Shown in pieces: positions 61,772 to 64,000 of a stretch of DNA of 64,000 nucleotides (position 1 is the stretch's first letter; each line of letters starts with the position of its first letter). A model generated the notes under the pieces. It worked only from the letters and a program-made list of their open reading frames with translations, had not been told where the DNA came from and made no database searches. Origin of the DNA: Wenjunlia vitaminophila DSM 41686 (GTDB lineage Bacteria; Actinomycetota; Actinomycetes; Streptomycetales; Streptomycetaceae); the NCBI RefSeq assembly GCF_000380165.1, contig NZ_KB904650.1:22841-86840 (forward strand), read 5' to 3'. A program made the translations under genes and the position numbers.

Positions 61772-62380
61772 TCACGGGGCCGCGATGCCGTGCAGCAGCA
61801 GGGTCGCGAGCTCCTGGTAGGCGTCGGCGTCGGGCAGGCCGGTCCGTTCGGTGATCTCCCCGCGCTGGATGGCGACCATCGCGGTGCTGACGATCTCCGC
61901 CACGAAGGCGGCGTGCACGTCACGGAAGGCGCCGCTGCGCACCCCCTCGTCCACCAGCTCCCGCACCCGGGTCGCGGCGATGCGGGTGTTCCGCTCGTAC
62001 ACCTCGAGCGCCGGGGGGAACGCGGCGAGGTCGGCGTAGAACCGCGCGGACGCCGGCCGCAGCTCCCGGGCGACCGCGGTGAGGTAGGCGCCGACCCTGT
62101 CCCTGGCCCCCACCGCACGGGCGGTCCACTCCTCCACCCGCTCGGCGGACCTGCGGAAGAAGTGCTTCACCACGGCGACCGAGAGCTGTTCCTTGCTCCG
62201 GGCGAGCGCGTACAGCGTGGACTTCGAGCAGCGCAGCCTCCCGGCCAGCTCGTCGAGGGTGAAGTCGGCAAATCCGTTGGCGAGGAACAGGGCGACGAGC
62301 TGGTCGAACAACTCGGATTGCCGTCCGGTCAGCCCGCGTCCCCCGAAGCGTTCGGCCGAAGCCCAGGAAATGCTGGTCAT
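61772..62380 (-). CDS. TetR-family regulator
   Basis: DNA-binding repressor of 202 residues. The N-terminal HTH lies in FLANGFADFTLDELAGRLRCSKSTLYALARSKEQL (about 32-66; recognition helix CSKSTLYALARSK). The helical ligand domain shows a FYADLAAFPPALEVYERN segment typical of the actinobacterial group. It diverges from an acyl-CoA dehydrogenase, and a long palindrome lies between, so it probably senses an acyl-CoA or fatty acid and controls both genes. ATG at 62380. Confidence 0.9.
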   Translation of the reverse strand: MTSISWASAERFGGRGLTGRQSELFDQLVALFLANGFADFTLDELAGRLRCSKSTLYALARSKEQLSVAVVKHFFRRSAERVEEWTARAVGARDRVGAYLTAVARELRPASARFYADLAAFPPALEVYERNTRIAATRVRELVDEGVRSGAFRDVHAAFVAEIVSTAMVAIQRGEITERTGLPDADAYQELATLLLHGIAAP

Positions 62381-62444
62381 GGTGCCACCTTAACGACCGG
62401 TTCCCGTGCTCGACCCCGCCCGGACGTGAACCTTTGGCCTACGC

Positions 62445-62478
62445 TTGACAGTACTCTCGTACGTTCTACAGTACTGTC
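62445..62478 (+). promoter_or_regulatory. Promoter overlapped by a long hyphenated palindrome
   Basis: A textbook promoter, TTGACA (62445-62450) and TACAGT (62467-62472) spaced 16 bp, is covered by GACAGTACT (62447-62455) and its exact inverse AGTACTGTC (62470-62478), with CGTACG (62458-62463) at the exact centre. This fits a TetR operator that blocks polymerase at the acyl-CoA dehydrogenase promoter. Confidence 0.85.
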
Positions 62479-62505
62479 GCCGGTCCTGATCACCGCCCGG
62501 CCGCT

Positions 62506-62538
62506 CCACCCGTCAGGCACTCCCCACCCGTCAGGCAC
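62506..62538. repeat. 15-bp direct repeat in the leader
   Basis: CCACCCGTCAGGCAC occurs at 62506-62520 and 62524-62538, offset by 18 bp, in the leader between the promoter and the TTG start. It may be a short duplication or part of a secondary structure. Confidence 0.75.
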
Positions 62539-62556
62539 CCCCTACGGAGGCCCCCC

Positions 62557-63705
62557 TTGCCGGTCGACCGCCTGCTTCCCACCCCCGAAGCCCGCGACCT
62601 GATCGAGCTGACCCGCGACATCGCCGATCGCGAGCTGGCACCCGTCGCCGCAGAGCACGAGGCGGACGGGCGGTTCCCCCGGGACGCCTTCCGCACCCTG
62701 GGCAGGGCCGGACTGCTGTCCCTGCCGTTCGACCCGGAGTACGGCGGGGGCGGCCAGCCGTACGAGGTGTACCTCCAGGTCCTCGAGGAGGTCGCGGCAC
62801 GCTGGGCCGGGGTCGCCGTGGGGATGAGCGTGCACGCCCTGTCCTGCTACCCGGTCGCCGCGTTCGGCACCGAGGAGCAGCGCGGGGAGCTGCTGCCCCG
62901 GCTGCTCGAGGGCGACCTGCTGGGCGCCTACTGCCTGTCCGAACCCCAGGCCGGCTCCGACGTCTCCGCGATCAGGACCCGGGCGGAGAAGGACGCCGAG
63001 GGCTTCACCGTCACCGGCACCAAGGCGTGGATCAGCCACGGCGGGCAGGCCGACAGCTACACCCTGTTCGCCCGCACCTCGGACGACCCCCGGCACGGGC
63101 TGTCCTGCTTCGTGGTGGACCCCACCGCCGTGTCCGGGCTCTCCTTCGGCGCCCCCGAACGGAAGATGGGCCTCAACGGCTCCCACACCACCACGGTCAA
63201 CTGGGACGGCGTCCGGGTGCCCACAGAGCGCCTCGTCGGCGCCGAGGGGCAGGGCATGCAGATCGCCCTGAGCGCCCTGGACTCCGGTCGCCTGGGCATC
63301 GGCGCGGTGGCCGTCGGGGTGGCCCAGGCGGCGCTGGACGAGGCGGTGGCCTACGCCGGTCAGCGCCGGCAGTTCGGCAAGGCCATCATCGACCACCAGG
63401 GTCTGGGCTTCATGCTCGCCGACATGGCGGCGGCGGTGGAGTCGGCGCGGGCCACCGTGCTGTCCGCGGCCCGGCGCCGCGACGCCGGGCTGCCCTTCTC
63501 GCAGCAGGCCAGCATCGCCAAGCTGGTCGCCACCGACGCCGCGATGCGGGTCACCACGGACGCGGTCCAGGTGCTCGGCGGCTACGGCTACACCCGGGAC
63601 TTCCCGGTGGAGCGGTACATGCGCGAGGCCAAGGTGATGCAGATCTTCGAGGGCACCAACCAGATCCAGCGGCTGGTGATCAGCCGCCACCTGGCCCGGG
63701 GCTGA
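62557..63705 (+). CDS. Acyl-CoA dehydrogenase
   Basis: FAD enzyme making trans-2-enoyl-CoA in fatty acid or amino acid catabolism, 382 residues. It has the family's N-terminal helices, then YCLSEPQAGSDVSAI, TGTKAWISHGGQAD, RKMGLNGSHTTTV, FGKAIIDHQGLGFMLADMA and GGYGYTRDFPVERYMREAK. Near the end is MQIFEGTNQIQRLVI with the catalytic Glu at about 365. The TTG start at 62557 is fixed by GGAGG 9 nt upstream. It is controlled by the TETR-type palindrome upstream. Chain-length preference is not readable. Confidence 0.93.
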   Translation: MPVDRLLPTPEARDLIELTRDIADRELAPVAAEHEADGRFPRDAFRTLGRAGLLSLPFDPEYGGGGQPYEVYLQVLEEVAARWAGVAVGMSVHALSCYPVAAFGTEEQRGELLPRLLEGDLLGAYCLSEPQAGSDVSAIRTRAEKDAEGFTVTGTKAWISHGGQADSYTLFARTSDDPRHGLSCFVVDPTAVSGLSFGAPERKMGLNGSHTTTVNWDGVRVPTERLVGAEGQGMQIALSALDSGRLGIGAVAVGVAQAALDEAVAYAGQRRQFGKAIIDHQGLGFMLADMAAAVESARATVLSAARRRDAGLPFSQQASIAKLVATDAAMRVTTDAVQVLGGYGYTRDFPVERYMREAKVMQIFEGTNQIQRLVISRHLARG

Positions 63706-63782
63706 GCCCCAGCCCCTGCCCGCCCCGCCCGCCCCTGCCGGCACTGCCAGGGCGAGGGAAGCGGGGCCGGGCCGTCGGCAGC

Positions 63783-63827
63783 GTTGGGGGTGTTGGCGGT
63801 GTTTGGGGTGTTGGGGGTGTTGGGGGT
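63783..63827. repeat. Five-unit 9-bp G-rich tandem repeat
   Basis: The units GTTGGGGGT, GTTGGCGGT, GTTTGGGGT, GTTGGGGGT and GTTGGGGGT run head to tail from 63783. The last base is shared with the stop codon of the minus-strand gene, so the array begins directly after that stop. Four or more G-runs make a G-quadruplex on this strand possible. Confidence 0.9.
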
Positions 63828-64000
63828 CAAAGTTCCCGCAGCACCCGGGCCGGGTTGCCCACCGCCAGCACGTTCGGCGGGAGGTCCCTGGTGACCACCG
63901 CGCCGGCCCCGACGACCGTGTTGTCGCCGATCGTCACGCCGGGGCAGACGATGACCCCGCCGCCGAGCCACACGTTGTCGCCGATGCTGATCGGCTCGCC
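63827..64000 (-). CDS. Maltose O-acetyltransferase-like hexapeptide protein (C-terminal end only)
   Basis: Only the last 57 residues are inside the window; the gene continues beyond 64000. They show left-handed beta-helix repeats: [36 protein letters not shown] and [21 protein letters not shown]. This ending is the signature of the maltose/galactoside acetyltransferase (Maa/LacA) group, which acetylates sugars at a terminal hydroxyl. The true substrate is unknown. Its stop is abutted by the 9-bp G-rich repeat. Confidence 0.85.
   Translation of the reverse strand, partial: GEPISIGDNVWLGGGVIVCPGVTIGDNTVVGAGAVVTRDLPPNVLAVGNPARVLREL

Noticed and set aside
63783..63827. CRISPR-like appearance of the repeat array
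   Set aside because: Units are 9 bp, contiguous and without spacers, so this is a minisatellite, not CRISPR.
1..64000. tRNA genes or att sites
   Set aside because: No cloverleaf-type segment with a TTCRA arm or CCA-proximal pattern was recognised by eye; a tRNA search program would settle it.

Overview
The window is high-GC DNA with strong G/C third-position bias, GTG/TTG starts, rare TTA codons and secreted sugar-active enzymes. The organism is almost certainly a Streptomyces or close relative. From memory, the gene order (maltose operon, glnE, glnA2-type synthetase, nadE, panB) resembles the core chromosome of S. coelicolor. This could not be checked here.

Region 1 (1-7.3 kb) is a maltose/starch module: a secreted alpha-amylase (cut by the window start, minus strand) diverging from malE-malF-malG-alpha-glucosidase-malR. 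CTTGCAG/CTTGCAAG operators lie between the two arms. No ATPase gene is present, so the transporter must borrow one from elsewhere. Region 2 (7.4-16.8 kb) holds a PAP2 membrane enzyme with a TTA codon, glnE, a glnA2-type synthetase whose adenylylation tyrosine is replaced by Trp, nadE, a class A beta-lactamase and a membrane-anchored EEP-family phosphatase/nuclease. Region 3 (17.1-25.1 kb) has two large secreted glycosidase-type proteins (an unrecognised family and a GH95 fucosidase), each with its own control signals, and a DHA2 drug exporter.

Region 4 (25.2-34.8 kb) is mostly housekeeping: panB, an F420 reductase, a GntR regulator diverging from a DapA-family aldolase across a nine-unit heptamer repeat, an MFS exporter, map, a lipoprotein, a primase/polymerase-like protein and a methyltransferase. 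Region 5 (35.1-41.6 kb) has a 1287-residue secreted GH92 mannosidase with a palindromic operator, a DDAH-family hydrolase and a short-chain fatty acid transporter.

Region 6 (41.9-61.7 kb) is a large exopolysaccharide locus. It contains GDP-mannose dehydratase, GDP-fucose synthase, a WcaF-type acetyltransferase, two GT4 glycosyltransferases, an initiating sugar-phosphate transferase, a Wzy-like polymerase, a Wzz protein fused to a degenerate kinase domain, a Wzx flippase, a secreted beta-propeller/FN3 protein, a TagD-like cytidylyltransferase, a CDP-alcohol phosphotransferase and a Tat lipoprotein with a beta-helix. Three of these genes carry TTA codons, which ties the polymer to bldA and development. 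An unrelated block (nucleotidyltransferase, DMT transporter, then a ribbon-helix-helix regulator-VOC-methyltransferase operon with a CTAG repeat operator) sits inside it. The locus looks like a fucosylated glycan that may carry a phospho-alcohol substituent. It is the best candidate here for an undescribed system.

Region 7 (61.8-64.0 kb) has a TetR regulator diverging from an acyl-CoA dehydrogenase, with a canonical promoter overlapped by a long palindrome, and the 3' end of a maltose O-acetyltransferase-like gene. No tRNA, rRNA, CRISPR array, insertion sequence or phage gene was recognised.
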